From contig JADJOE010000003.1 of assembly GCA_016713905.1 (NCBI GenBank), positions 124,001-188,000 on the forward strand: a stretch of 64,000 nucleotides of DNA, given 5' to 3'. The notes beneath the pieces were generated by a model. It had not been told where the DNA came from. It was given only the letters and a program-made list of their open reading frames with translations, and did not search any database. This DNA is from Candidatus Vicinibacter proximus. Its GTDB lineage: Bacteria > Bacteroidota > Bacteroidia > Chitinophagales > Saprospiraceae. Made by a program: the position numbers and the translations under genes. Of the stretch, positions 9,319 through 18,290 are shown piece after piece. Positions within the stretch are counted from its first letter, which is position 1. Each line of letters begins with the position of its first letter.

Positions 9319-11514
9319 TTAATTTTTAGATTTAATAATTTTTTTCGTCAGTTTTTGATGATTTAAAATTACGGTGACAAAGTATATGCCATTGGCCAGT
9401 TCGCTAAGGTCAAGTTGCATGTGCTGTTCTTTAATCGCTAAAGATTTCCATAATTTTCCCAGGGCATCTCTTAATTCAATGCGGCCTCCTGAAATGGGGA
9501 TGGCAGAAAAGCTGAGTTTTAGTTCATCCTGAATAGGATTAGGAAACAGGCTGATTTGAAGAGGGCTTTCGTGGTTTTCAACAGCAGTTGTGTTGGGTAC
9601 AACCTCAATTACATGTGGGTCATCAAAGGTAAATTTACCATCATTGTCTATGGACTTTGCGAACACTGCATGAAATCCTAAATCTGTTGGAATCCAATTG
9701 ACCGAATATGGAAAGGTGCTGTCGACCCCAATCAAAACAGAACCCACAAAAAATTCCACTTTTCTAATACTTCCATCCGGGTCGGTCGCAGTTGCAGAAA
9801 TGCCCACCGGAATATTTGCAGGTACCCTTGCATTGTTTACAGGAGTAAGCAGTGAAGTCTCCGGCTCATTGCCACACATACCGGATAGCACACAGAGGGC
9901 ATCGTACTTGGGGGGCTTTGATAAATTTTTGATGTGATCAAGGTCCTCGGTTGCACCCCAGCAGCCGTAGCGGCTTACGCCGGCACTCATGACAAAATAA
10001 TTCACCAGATCGTTGGTTCCTACCGGTGCTGTTCCATTGGCCCTGGCGGAAAACCAATTGTCGCGGTAATTGTGCAATACAGCTGTTTTCATTTCAGGAA
10101 GTCGATTGGCGAGAATCCTGTTTCCTACGTTGACGGTACTTCCACCGCCATTGTCAGGGCCTCCTTCATATTGCAGATGTTTGATTTTCCATTGATCTGC
10201 AAACTGTGCCAGGGTCTGAATTGCGGCTAAATTACCGTCGCTGTTGGCATTCATAGCGTTTATGATTTGCTGCGGACTGGCATTGGCAGCTGCAGATCCC
10301 TCATTAAAATAGGGTGCAGATGCGATCCCATAAATAAAGTTTTTGGGTGGACCGTAGCTTTGGTTGATCCAGTTCAACACATCATCATACCAGGGAAGCC
10401 AACCGCCCACCTGCCAGGCAAATACCGGCCGTATTTTAGTTCTTGAGGCTACGGTTACCCCCATGACGTTTTCAAATATTTTTCCAAATTTGATCACTTG
10501 TTTGGCAACCCTTCTGGCTCGCCTGCGGTCATCCCAGGGAGTGCTGGCCCTGATGTCTGCATCTTCGGAGGATTGCAGCACTGCATTGAAATTATATTGA
10601 TACTGTGTAAAACTGCCATTCCATACTTCATTGCTGTATTCCAGATAAATATTGAGTTCAGGTCGCAAGGTATTCTTCATCAACCTTGCGAGTTCGACCA
10701 CATACATACTGTCCGCGTCCACCGGAATATTGATCCAGATGTCTTTGGCCGTATAGTTTGCCAGGGCGATGATGACTTCCCAGGGAGCGCCCTGCACATA
10801 ACGAGGTGCATTGAGGGATTGTCTCTGAGTCCAGGTTTGCATGTTGGGATAGTTGCGGTCGCTGTTGTTGGTTTTTAGAAAGTCCATAAACCTAAGGGTA
10901 CTGAATGGACTCAAGGCATTCAGATAGGCGGTTCGGAAGATCTGAGGACTGTGGTGCGGATAACCGGGACGCATCAGTCGGATATTTTTTACACCGGCTA
11001 CTCCTGTGGAATGATTCGTCTGGAGAAAGTTGACCATCAGAAATCCGTAATTTCCCAGTGTATTTACATTAGGTCCGCCACCCGGTGGAAAAACTAGGTC
11101 CACATTGGTGGTATTCGTAACGGCATTATAAGTTTTATTCAAAAACTGGATGGGCGCATCACTCCAGGAAGATAAGTTGGATTGCCCTGTAAAGCTAAGT
11201 GTATAGGTACCACTTTGGTCCACCACATATTTCTGAGGATCGTCCGGCGCGTTGTTCCAGGCATTGGTAGGGCGGTGATCAAAGAACACAACCCTGAAAT
11301 CTTCCAGCGGCCAGCCGGCTGCATCGGTCCTCGCATTGTTTCCGGTCGCTACACTCTGCCAGGCAGTGGCGGTCAATGTTACATTGGGAAATTCCAGCGC
11401 AATGCCACCTATACCATCCAGTCCCACCCCAATTTTGCCTGCAAAGGGTTGCGCAAAACTCACACAGGAATACATCAAGGTGAGAGCTACAAGTAAGAAT
11501 TTTATTTTATGCAT
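9319..11514 (-). CDS. T9SS-exported carbohydrate-related protein with Ig-like domain
   Basis: A secreted protein of about 731 residues; the start at 11514 (MHKIKFLLVAL) follows another ATG two codons upstream. Signal peptide to about residue 24 (VSFAQPFAG). Residues 30-530 resemble the large 'cellulose-binding' or glycoside-hydrolase-like proteins of Bacteroidota and other soil bacteria, with the distinctive segment IYLEYSNEVWNG around residue 300, whose Asn-Glu pair looks like an acid/base site of TIM-barrel (clan A) hydrolases; catalysis is inferred only. A Big_9-type Ig domain (about 555-645: ATATDPDGSIRKVEFFVG ... AVFAKSIDNDG) comes next, then a T9SS type A sorting domain (LFPNPIQDELKLSF to the end). 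It is probably surface-bound or released and acts on or binds polysaccharide. Confidence 0.7.
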   Translation of the reverse strand: MHKIKFLLVALTLMYSCVSFAQPFAGKIGVGLDGIGGIALEFPNVTLTATAWQSVATGNNARTDAAGWPLEDFRVVFFDHRPTNAWNNAPDDPQKYVVDQSGTYTLSFTGQSNLSSWSDAPIQFLNKTYNAVTNTTNVDLVFPPGGGPNVNTLGNYGFLMVNFLQTNHSTGVAGVKNIRLMRPGYPHHSPQIFRTAYLNALSPFSTLRFMDFLKTNNSDRNYPNMQTWTQRQSLNAPRYVQGAPWEVIIALANYTAKDIWINIPVDADSMYVVELARLMKNTLRPELNIYLEYSNEVWNGSFTQYQYNFNAVLQSSEDADIRASTPWDDRRRARRVAKQVIKFGKIFENVMGVTVASRTKIRPVFAWQVGGWLPWYDDVLNWINQSYGPPKNFIYGIASAPYFNEGSAAANASPQQIINAMNANSDGNLAAIQTLAQFADQWKIKHLQYEGGPDNGGGSTVNVGNRILANRLPEMKTAVLHNYRDNWFSARANGTAPVGTNDLVNYFVMSAGVSRYGCWGATEDLDHIKNLSKPPKYDALCVLSGMCGNEPETSLLTPVNNARVPANIPVGISATATDPDGSIRKVEFFVGSVLIGVDSTFPYSVNWIPTDLGFHAVFAKSIDNDGKFTFDDPHVIEVVPNTTAVENHESPLQISLFPNPIQDELKLSFSAIPISGGRIELRDALGKLWKSLAIKEQHMQLDLSELANGIYFVTVILNHQKLTKKIIKSKN

Positions 11515-11594
11515 GGCCATTTTATTTTGGTGAAACTGCCTTCAAATATAGTAGAAAAAATTATTTACTTTTATTCATTAATAATTTACTGGTT

Positions 11595-13019
11595 GTGGCA
11601 ATAGTTCTCTCAATTAGTTATAATAGAACCTTCAGGATTTTTACTGCATCTATGATTGCATTGTTATTGATACCTACCTTGGTTCAGGATGGAATGTTTT
11701 TAGATGGTATCACTTATAGTACAATTTCCAGAAATATGGCAAACGGTATTGGTAGTTTTTGGCATCCCCATTACACAGAAACATTATATCCCCATTTTAA
11801 TGAACACCCCCCCCTTATATTTATAATTCAAACTTTTTTCTTTAAATTTTTGGGAGATTCATTTGTTACAGAAAGATTATTTTGTTTGGTGATATCAATT
11901 TTAAACGTAATCGGAATATCAAAATGTTGGAGATTAATACACAAGCAAACAGAATATGAAGTCATTGAGTGGTTACCTGTATTTTTAATGTTTACTGTAC
12001 CGTTGGTTTCTTGGTCTTATAAAAATAATTTACTGGAAAACACCTTGAGTTGTTTCACAATTTTTGCAATTTTCTTTATATTAAAATCAATCCTTGAACA
12101 AAGATTGGTTTACTTGATTTTCGCCTCCGCCTTTATTGACTTGGCATTTCTTTCAAAGGGTTTTGTTGGAATATTTCCATTTGCATTTCCAATATTTTAT
12201 GCACTAATTTTTAAGGAATGGCGGAATTCAATCTACACTTTTCTTTACTTGGTGATATTTACCTTTTTATTTTTAATGTTATTGCTTATTTTATTTCCTG
12301 ATTTAAAAACAAATTTGACAAATTATTTTAATGAGCAACTCTTACCAGCATTAAAAAATAAAAGAGAAATTACAACTGGAAATCGGTTTTCCATTATAGG
12401 AAAACTTTTTACAGAAATTGCTTTTCCAATATTGGCACTAATTTTATTTAGTTTGTTACAGAGAAAAAATAATTTTAAAGTTGACCTAAATATTTATAGA
12501 AAATCCTTATTATTTTTGTCTACAGCATTTTCTGCTTCTTGCCCATTGATCATTTCACTAAAGCAAAGGAATTTTTACCTCATTCCATCTATACCATTTT
12601 TTGTTTTGGCCATAAGCATAATAATTGTACCTATTCTTAAAATATATTTGGAAAAAATAAATTTCGGGCATTTAAAAATAGTAAGGTTCACCTCATTTGC
12701 AATTTGTGCCATTGTTCTGGCATTTTCAATTATAAACTTTGGGAAACCTTCAAGAGATCATGCTAAATTGGAGGATATTTATCGTATTTCAGCATCAATT
12801 CCTAAAGGTACAATACTGGCCGCAACAAAAGATTTATGCTATGACTGGAGTCTAATAGCCTATTTGTATCGCATTGGCTATTTAAGTCTTGATTGCACCA
12901 ATGACCATGATTACATTTTATCGGAGATACACAATCATGACACTTTGGCGCCACAAGGTTATGAATATTTGGATCTTGAATTAATAAAATATCGACTGTT
13001 GAAGCGAGTACAATTTTAA
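11595..13019 (+). CDS. GT39-like polytopic membrane glycosyltransferase
   Basis: A 474-residue inner-membrane protein with about ten hydrophobic helices. The N-terminal region matches the ArnT/PMT (GT39) family: a periplasmic loop with an Asp just after helix 1 (DGMFLDGITYSTISRNMANG, about residues 32-51) and the pattern GSFWHPHYTETLYPHFNEHPPL (about 53-74), where the acidic residue and HPPL are family hallmarks. Such enzymes move a sugar from a polyprenyl-phosphate carrier to lipid A, protein or another envelope acceptor. The frame opens with GTG at 11595; ATG at 11652 would lose part of helix 1, so GTG is preferred. The coding sequence is noticeably more AT-rich than the flanking T9SS gene. 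It has no operon partner. Confidence 0.8.
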   Translation: MAIVLSISYNRTFRIFTASMIALLLIPTLVQDGMFLDGITYSTISRNMANGIGSFWHPHYTETLYPHFNEHPPLIFIIQTFFFKFLGDSFVTERLFCLVISILNVIGISKCWRLIHKQTEYEVIEWLPVFLMFTVPLVSWSYKNNLLENTLSCFTIFAIFFILKSILEQRLVYLIFASAFIDLAFLSKGFVGIFPFAFPIFYALIFKEWRNSIYTFLYLVIFTFLFLMLLLILFPDLKTNLTNYFNEQLLPALKNKREITTGNRFSIIGKLFTEIAFPILALILFSLLQRKNNFKVDLNIYRKSLLFLSTAFSASCPLIISLKQRNFYLIPSIPFFVLAISIIIVPILKIYLEKINFGHLKIVRFTSFAICAIVLAFSIINFGKPSRDHAKLEDIYRISASIPKGTILAATKDLCYDWSLIAYLYRIGYLSLDCTNDHDYILSEIHNHDTLAPQGYEYLDLELIKYRLLKRVQF

Positions 13020-13103
13020 AGACGAAGCGTTGTTTTGTTAAAATAAATATAGGAGGAAACTGGATCGCTTCAATTCTAGATTGATTCATGGAAATATTTG
13101 ACT

Positions 13104-13163
13104 AGCAGGCCGCATTGCAAATGCTATCATCATATTGCAGCGCAGTTTCAAACTGTGACGAGC
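13104..13163 (+). repeat. REP-like element, solo half copy
   Basis: A 60-bp match to the repeats that flank the Y1 transposase at 16132: GCAGGCCGCATTGCAAATGC, then a palindrome at 13141-13157 (CGCAGTTT-C-AAACTGTG), then ACGAGCA. The second palindrome of the full unit (TCGCGGTT/AACCGCGA) is missing. It lies between the GT39 gene and mlaD. Confidence 0.8.
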
Positions 13164-13198
13164 AGTTGGGTAAATCTTAGTTAATTAAGACTCAACAA

Positions 13199-14191
13199 CT
13201 ATTTTTCCTTCTCCTCCGCTTTTTCCTGCTTCTTGAAGTAGCCTCTGAAGAAAATGTTGTGTTTGAGCGCTTCGAGATTTTCATTCAATAGCTTTCCTGC
13301 TTTATGAGTTTGTCGCAAAGTAGAATCTAAATTGGTAACCGCGCGGTCGATTTTGTTCACCAATTTAGGGTCATTGGATAAGTAGTTGATACTTCCCTTG
13401 CCGTCCTTAAGGTTTAAGATAGTGGCATTCAGATTTTCCAATACCTGGTCCAGTTTGCCGACCGAGTTTTGAACTTGTGATACCGTTCCTTTGATCTGAC
13501 TTGCCACCAGACTGTCCTGCAGAACGCCCACCACAGAATTCTTTTTTTGAAGGGAATGCAGCAGATTGTTAAAGGTCGTCATGGATTCAGTGGTCATGCG
13601 ACTGGTGGTCTTAAGATTATTGAGTGTTTCTTTTAAGTCGCTGGTTATTTTGGGATCTTTCAACAAGGTGCCTAACACACCTTCTCCATTCAGGATTTCT
13701 TCGGTAATTTTCAACAGGTTGGCTGATAGTTTTGCAGCATTGTCATTGGTCACATTGAAGGTATTTAACAAATCATCAGTACTGGTGCGGCTGAACGTAG
13801 TAATGGTGTCTCCCGAAACTACCGGCGGTTCTGAATCTTTGCCGGGGATAATGTTGACGATCATGTTTCCTACCAATCCATCGGATCCGATAGTGGCTAC
13901 TGCATCTTTAGTAATAAACTTCATGATGTTTTTATCGATGGCCATTTCCACCCGGATGGATTTGTCCTGCATCATCTCAATGGCATTCACAGTACCGGCA
14001 TCGACACCGGAATAACGGACAGAGTTGCCTAGAATCAGTCCATTGATATTTTTGAAATAAGCACTGATGGTTAAAGTGTTGCCAAACAACCGCTGGCGGT
14101 TGCCAATCAGGTAAACAGTAAGTATAAACAGGGCTGTTCCGGCGATGACCAGAATTCCCAAGCGAATATTTTGTCTAATTGTTTTTTCCAT
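13199..14191 (-). CDS. mlaD: MlaD-type MCE domain lipid-binding protein
   Basis: A 330-residue periplasmic protein anchored by one N-terminal helix (about residues 10-28). Residues 40-115 form an MCE domain (ISAYFKNINGLILGNSVRYSGVDAGTV...), the ring-forming module that contacts the permease and passes phospholipid between the two membranes. Residues 130-310 are predicted helical coiled coil with few aromatics, longer than in E. coli MlaD and typical of Bacteroidota. It is the third gene of mlaE-mlaF-mlaD and starts 6 bp after the ATPase gene. MlaB and MlaC genes are not present here. The direction of lipid flow in this phylum is not known. Confidence 0.9.
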   Translation of the reverse strand: MEKTIRQNIRLGILVIAGTALFILTVYLIGNRQRLFGNTLTISAYFKNINGLILGNSVRYSGVDAGTVNAIEMMQDKSIRVEMAIDKNIMKFITKDAVATIGSDGLVGNMIVNIIPGKDSEPPVVSGDTITTFSRTSTDDLLNTFNVTNDNAAKLSANLLKITEEILNGEGVLGTLLKDPKITSDLKETLNNLKTTSRMTTESMTTFNNLLHSLQKKNSVVGVLQDSLVASQIKGTVSQVQNSVGKLDQVLENLNATILNLKDGKGSINYLSNDPKLVNKIDRAVTNLDSTLRQTHKAGKLLNENLEALKHNIFFRGYFKKQEKAEEKEK

Positions 14192-14197
14192 TTGAAA

Positions 14198-14950
14198 CTA
14201 TTTGAAAAAGGCTTTCACCTTAGGATCTTCTGAAACATACAATTCTTCAAAAGTGCCTTCGGCATAATTAATTCCATCCACCAGCAAGATCATCCGGTCA
14301 GATATTACTCTGGCACAATCCACATCATGGGTGATGATGATGGAGGAGGTGTTGTATTCCGTTTGAATGGATTTCATCAGCAGGACAATTTCTTTCGACG
14401 TGATGGGGTCCAATCCGGTTGTAGGTTCATCGTACAGAATGATCTTAGGTCTGAGTATCAGCGTGCGGGCCAGGGCGATTCTTCTTTTCATACCACCGGA
14501 AAGTTCGTTGGGCATGAGTCGCATGGTATGTTCCAAACCTACACTTTTTAAAGCCTCCGTGACCAAGGGGGTGGTGTCTTTTAATTCGCCGAATTTCTTA
14601 GTGTGTCTTCTCAGTGGAAACTCCAGATTTTCCCGGACGGTCATAGAATCATACAAGGCACTTCCCTGAAACAAAAATCCCACTTCTGTTCGTAACTCGT
14701 TGAATTCTTCCTGATCCAGTTCTTCAATGTTCTGACCCATCACCAGGATGGTGCCGCTGTCGTGTTCCTCAAGTCCAATAAGGCATTTTATCATAACGGA
14801 TTTTCCGGATCCCGACTTCCCCATGATCACGAGATTCTCCCCTTCGTACAGATCCATGTTAAACCCATTCATCACATGGTTATTGCCATATGATTTTTTG
14901 AGGTCTCTGATCTCTACCACTTTTTTCCCGGCCAGCTGAAATTTATTCAT
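14198..14950 (-). CDS. mlaF: MlaF-type ABC transporter ATPase
   Basis: A 250-residue cytoplasmic ATPase that powers lipid transport by the MlaE permease. All ABC motifs are intact: Walker A GKSGSGKS (about 44-51), Q-loop FLFQGSALY (about 92-100), signature LSGGMKRR (about 150-157), Walker B ILYDEP (about 171-176), D-loop GLDP and the switch histidine in IIITHD (about 207-212). The methionine in LSGGM is common in the Mla/Mkl branch of ABC proteins. Its ATG lies within two bases of the mlaE stop, which suggests coupled translation, and mlaD follows after 6 bp. Confidence 0.93.
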   Translation of the reverse strand: MNKFQLAGKKVVEIRDLKKSYGNNHVMNGFNMDLYEGENLVIMGKSGSGKSVMIKCLIGLEEHDSGTILVMGQNIEELDQEEFNELRTEVGFLFQGSALYDSMTVRENLEFPLRRHTKKFGELKDTTPLVTEALKSVGLEHTMRLMPNELSGGMKRRIALARTLILRPKIILYDEPTTGLDPITSKEIVLLMKSIQTEYNTSSIIITHDVDCARVISDRMILLVDGINYAEGTFEELYVSEDPKVKAFFK

Positions 14951-14951
14951 A

Positions 14952-15737
14952 CTACTTCAGATCGTCAAAAATACCGGTGACCAAAACCACCACAAAATCA
15001 ATGATAAACAATAATAAGGAGGTATACACCACCGCTGAATTGGCAGCCACTCCAACTCCTGCCGTTCCGTTCTTGCAATTGTAACCCATGTAACATCCCA
15101 CCAACCCTATGGCAAAACCAAAGAAGAAAGATTTAATGGTGGCAGGCATCAGATCACTGAATTCCAAACTTTGAAACATGGAATTGAAATACAAAGTAAA
15201 GGAAACATTTCCCTTCACGTTTTCAACGATAAATGATCCATAAAGGGCAATGCCGTCACTGAGGATGACCAACAGAGGGAGCATGAAAGTTGTAGCAAGA
15301 ATTCTGGTAACCACAAGATATTTGAAAGGATTGGTACCTGATACTTCCATTGCGTCAATTTGCTCCGTGACACGCATAGAACCCAACTCCGCACCAATTC
15401 CTGAACCAATTCGACCAGCACAAATTAAAGCTGTGATAATAGGCCCAATCTCACGCACGATGGAAACACCCACCATCAAGGGCATCCAGGAGACGGCGCC
15501 AAATTCTTGCAAGGTCGGACGCGACTGTAAGGTAAATACCAAACCTATGATAAACCCGGTTACGCTCACCAGTAAAAAAGATTTGTTCCCCATGTTGTAA
15601 CACTGACGGATAAACTCCTTCCATTCAAACGGCCTGTTAAAACATTCTTTAAAAAAACGTGCTGCGAAATAGGACATCTCTCCGACTTCCTGAAGGATAG
15701 GGGTAACTGACTTGAATATGTTGTCGAAAAATGCCAT
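14952..15737 (-). CDS. mlaE: MlaE-type lipid ABC permease
   Basis: A 261-residue inner-membrane permease of the MlaE family with five to six hydrophobic helices after an amphipathic N-terminal helix. The family block REIGPIITALICAGRIGSGIGAELG ... TEQIDAMEVSGTNP (about residues 95-140) is fully conserved, including the Glu and Gly-rich coupling helix that contacts the ATPase. It is the first gene of the mlaE-mlaF-mlaD operon and probably takes phospholipid from or to the MCE ring. A good -7 element lies about 35 bp upstream. The length is normal for the family. Confidence 0.93.
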   Translation of the reverse strand: MAFFDNIFKSVTPILQEVGEMSYFAARFFKECFNRPFEWKEFIRQCYNMGNKSFLLVSVTGFIIGLVFTLQSRPTLQEFGAVSWMPLMVGVSIVREIGPIITALICAGRIGSGIGAELGSMRVTEQIDAMEVSGTNPFKYLVVTRILATTFMLPLLVILSDGIALYGSFIVENVKGNVSFTLYFNSMFQSLEFSDLMPATIKSFFFGFAIGLVGCYMGYNCKNGTAGVGVAANSAVVYTSLLLFIIDFVVVLVTGIFDDLK

Positions 15738-15771
15738 TGGTTTTTAGGAGAACATTTAAGGTATGTTAAGC

Positions 15772-15779
15772 CAAAATTA
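15772..15779 (-). promoter_or_regulatory. Possible -7 element of the mla operon
   Basis: On the minus strand this reads TAATTTTG, a perfect TAnnTTTG -7 box about 35 bp upstream of mlaE. The -33 box is weak (TTTC-like at best), so the call is tentative. Confidence 0.3.
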
Positions 15780-15930
15780 CGACTTTTAAAGGAGAAAAAA
15801 GTGAAATTGAGCATCTTTAAGCATTTATACACATTGTATTTTTAAATTGGTCAACACCATAAGATGTAAATTTTTTAACTTTTTGCTACAAGAAGAGAGT
15901 GATATTGAGTCATAAAAATTCTGAACTAAA

Positions 15931-16030
15931 GGGCCGCATCGCAAATGCTATGATCATATTTCATCGCAGTTTCAAACTGCGACGAGCAAAAAAAAATAAA
16001 TGTAGATTGTCGCGGTTTGCAACCGCGAAA
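15931..16030 (+). repeat. REP-like element, left of the Y1 transposase
   Basis: A 100-bp unit with two strong palindromes: 15965-15981 (CGCAGTTT-C-AAACTGCG) and 16010-16028 (TCGCGGTT-TGC-AACCGCGA), preceded by GGCCGCATCGCAAATGC, which itself can pair GCAT/ATGC. The same unit in the same orientation lies at 16764-16867, and a half unit at 13104-13163. Placement on both sides of a REP-associated transposase fits the known REP/RAYT arrangement. Confidence 0.88.
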
Positions 16031-16131
16031 CCATACGATCCAAAGTTTTTAACTTTTTACGTAATATCAAAGAATAAAAATTTTTGTAGGTAAACAACAT
16101 TTTTATAAGTTTGTAATTGTAACACTATACT

Positions 16132-16707
16132 TTGAATGGACACAAAATTGTTAATCAAAATGCTTTGCATTTTATTACGCTTACCGTTGTAAGCTGGGCC
16201 GATGTTTTCAGCAGACAAGTGTATAGAGATATTGTTCTCGACAGCTTGATTTATTGTCAAAAAGAAAAAGGACTGGTCGTAAATACCTATGTATTGATGT
16301 CCAATCATTTGCATTTAATTTGTTATGCCAAAATGCCGAATTTATTATCAAATACCATCAGGGATTTCAAGAAGTTTACTTCAAAAAGAATCATCTATGA
16401 AATAGAAACCAATAAATCTGAAAGCAGAAGAGAGTGGTTGTTACGGTTGTTTAAGTTTCATGCTAAATTTAATATTGATAATTTGAATTACCAATTTTGG
16501 ACACAGTACAATTAACCTATGGAGTTGGAAAGTCCCGGATGGGTCGTGCAAAAAATAAATTACATACATTTTAATCCTGTTAAAAATGGGTTGGTAGATG
16601 TTCCGGAAGCATATAGGTACAGCAGTGCAAGACAATATTTAGGTCAATGTGGATTGATCGATATTGAAATATTGGAATTTGGCTCTGATATTGGATACAT
16701 TGGTTGA
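16132..16707 (+). pseudogene. REP-associated Y1 (HUH) transposase with an in-frame stop
   Basis: A RAYT/TnpA-REP-like protein of the IS200/IS605 Y1 superfamily, which nicks single-stranded REP hairpins. The first 127 codons (to 16515) hold the HUH pair in MSNHLHLI (about residues 58-65) and the helix LSNTIRDFKKFTSKRI. A TAA at 16513-16515 then stops the frame; the same frame continues straight on to 16707 with ELESPGWVVQKINYIHFNPVKNGLV and YRYSSARQYLG, the family's C-terminal part, where the Tyr of YIHFNPVK is the likely nucleophile. So a single nonsense codon, probably replacing the residue of the usual N-x-P turn, separates the metal site from the catalytic Tyr. Matching REP-like units flank the gene. 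It is most likely inactive in itself. Confidence 0.85.
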
Positions 16708-16763
16708 TTATTATTAAGAAATTGGAAATGTAATTTCTTTTACTAAATATAATGTACAGTTAG

Positions 16764-16867
16764 CAGGCCGCATTGTAAATGCTATAGTCACACAGCATGG
16801 CAGTTTCAAACTGCGACGATCAATGCAAAAAACAAATGTAGATTATCGCGGTTTGCAACCGCGATAC
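16764..16867 (+). repeat. REP-like element, right of the Y1 transposase
   Basis: A direct repeat of the unit at 15931-16030. Palindromes at 16800-16814 (GCAGTTT-C-AAACTGC) and 16844-16866 (TATCGCGGTT-TGC-AACCGCGATA, here with a 10-bp stem). Between them the shared spacer ends in AAATGTAGATT. Confidence 0.88.
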
Positions 16868-16910
16868 CCACGGTAATGTTTGACGCTGGGAAGCATTAAA
16901 CAACCAATCC

Positions 16911-17276
16911 CTACACCATCGGTTCCGATGCGGCTTTTTTCTTAAATGCTCTGTACAACAAAGTTCCTATGGTAATCAACCAACCCAATGGATATGGAAC
17001 AATCAACAAGCCCCACCACCACGAAAGCGATGAGGTACCCCCAAATCCACCCAATGAAGACAGGTAAAACAAAGAAGTAACTCCAAACACTACCAACAAG
17101 GCCGAATATAAAAAAATCTTCTCATGACGATCTTTCGTAAGATTGGTCGACAAGGCAAGTAACACACTGCCGACTGCAATCACAACCGAACCTTCAAGGG
17201 GATCCAAAGCACCTGCAATCACAGCTATCAAACCCAGTATAAACACAAGCCTTAACCAGTTGATTTTATTGTTCAT
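16911..17276 (-). CDS. Small four-helix membrane protein
   Basis: The start is taken at the ATG at 17276 (MNNKINWLRLVFILG, 121 residues), because the 14 codons upstream are not signal-like. Four hydrophobic segments (about residues 8-26, 30-48, 57-78 and 88-112) with short loops, one holding RHEK, and a C-terminal basic tail RAFKKKAA. I do not recognise a family; such short polytopic proteins are common and mostly uncharacterised. It lies between the REP/transposase remnant and the 47-bp tandem array, with no operon partner. Confidence 0.65.
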   Translation of the reverse strand: MNNKINWLRLVFILGLIAVIAGALDPLEGSVVIAVGSVLLALSTNLTKDRHEKIFLYSALLVVFGVTSLFYLSSLGGFGGTSSLSWWWGLLIVPYPLGWLITIGTLLYRAFKKKAASEPMV

Positions 17277-17386
17277 GATGAATAATTTAGAATGGATGCA
17301 GTTATATGTAAAGCACATCCACTATTAAGTTCAACAGAATACACTTAACATAAGTTTCTTTTAGATGGACCATTGGCATTAGGGCA

Positions 17387-17619
17387 GTTGCTTTGAGCTT
17401 CCCAGCTTAAAGCTTACGATACTTTCAAAATCGCTTGCTTTGAGCTTCCCAGCTTAAAGCCCACGATACTTTCAAAATCGGTTGCTTTGAGCTTCCCAGC
17501 TTAAAGCTTAGGATACTTTCAAAATCGGTTGCTTTGAGCTTCCCAGCTTAAAGCTTACGATACTTTCAAAATCGGTTGCTTTGAGCTTCCCAGCTTAAAG
17601 CTTACGATACTTTCAAAAG
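17387..17619. repeat. Five tandem 47-bp hairpin repeats
   Basis: Five head-to-tail units of exactly 47 bp (starts 17387, 17434, 17481, 17528, 17575), differing at one to three positions. Each unit contains GCTTTGAGCT-TCCC-AGCTTAAAGC, a 10-bp stem (one G-T pair) with a TCCC loop, and a linker GATACTTTCAAAATCG. There is no room for spacers, so this is not a CRISPR array. Sits about 520 bp beyond the right REP-like unit. Confidence 0.9.
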
Positions 17620-17684
17620 GAAAGACTAAAAAATCGGGTTCAACCTCCACGTGTGCTTAATGCCCAGACACAGGAAGCAAGCAA

Positions 17685-18257
17685 TTAATTCACATCTTTT
17701 CCCCGTTTAATTTTAAATTCAATTTGAACTCCTGAATTTAATCTTTGAGTGACACCGTTGACTTCATAATCCATTACGCCTGTGAAGGACATTGTCCCTA
17801 TGACTCTGGCGCCAACATCTCCATATTCTGAGATATTTATAATGGCTCCTTTTGGTATTGTGCAATTAATATATTCCCCATTGGTATAAGAAAGATCAAT
17901 ATCTCCTGCAACAGCAGCACTGCTGTTGGAAAAGAAAATAGCCTGGTAAGTTCCAGGACCCGGACTTCCTTCGAAAGCCCAATTGATGGAACTTGAGGTG
18001 GCCAGATTGGTACTGTTGTTTTCAGCAATAGGCTGACAGAAAACTTTTGTTTTGTTTTGGTTTAAAAAAAATTGTAAATCATCACCTGAATTATTGCTTA
18101 ACAGGGAAATCGTTTGTCCCGCTTTTGGGCCCTGATCAAAGGTGATGTTTATTTCTGTTCCTTCCGGATCTCCTCCCAGATCTTCCAAACAGGAATTAAG
18201 GAAAATGGAACATGCCAGGATCAATATAAACGGATAAAATTTTGAATGGAAAGTCAT
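17685..18257 (-). CDS. Predicted lipoprotein of unknown function
   Basis: A 190-residue protein with a lipoprotein signal peptide (lipobox LNSC, Cys at about residue 23), then a beta-rich domain with repeated hydrophobic strands and many Asn, Ser and Gly. The mature start, CLEDLGGDPEG, is followed by INITFDQGP. I recognise no family. It lies 32 bp upstream of nothing coding on the same strand except the next gene (18291-18533), which is read first, so it may be the last gene of the ccmE-ccmF-DUF2520-small-protein run. Function unknown. Confidence 0.7.
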   Translation of the reverse strand: MTFHSKFYPFILILACSIFLNSCLEDLGGDPEGTEINITFDQGPKAGQTISLLSNNSGDDLQFFLNQNKTKVFCQPIAENNSTNLATSSSINWAFEGSPGPGTYQAIFFSNSSAAVAGDIDLSYTNGEYINCTIPKGAIINISEYGDVGARVIGTMSFTGVMDYEVNGVTQRLNSGVQIEFKIKRGKDVN

Positions 18258-18290
18258 AAATTATTTTTTGATTGGGTGGATTTATATAGT

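Noticed and set aside
11182..11533. Plus-strand frames opposite the 9319-11514 gene
   Set aside because: Shadows of a well-supported gene with signal, Ig and T9SS domains on the minus strand.
15899..16093. 64-codon plus-strand frame
   Set aside because: It is a reading of the left REP-like unit, whose palindromes account for the sequence.
17387..17619. Regular repeats as a possible CRISPR array
   Set aside because: The units are contiguous with no unique spacers, there are only five, and no cas gene is near.
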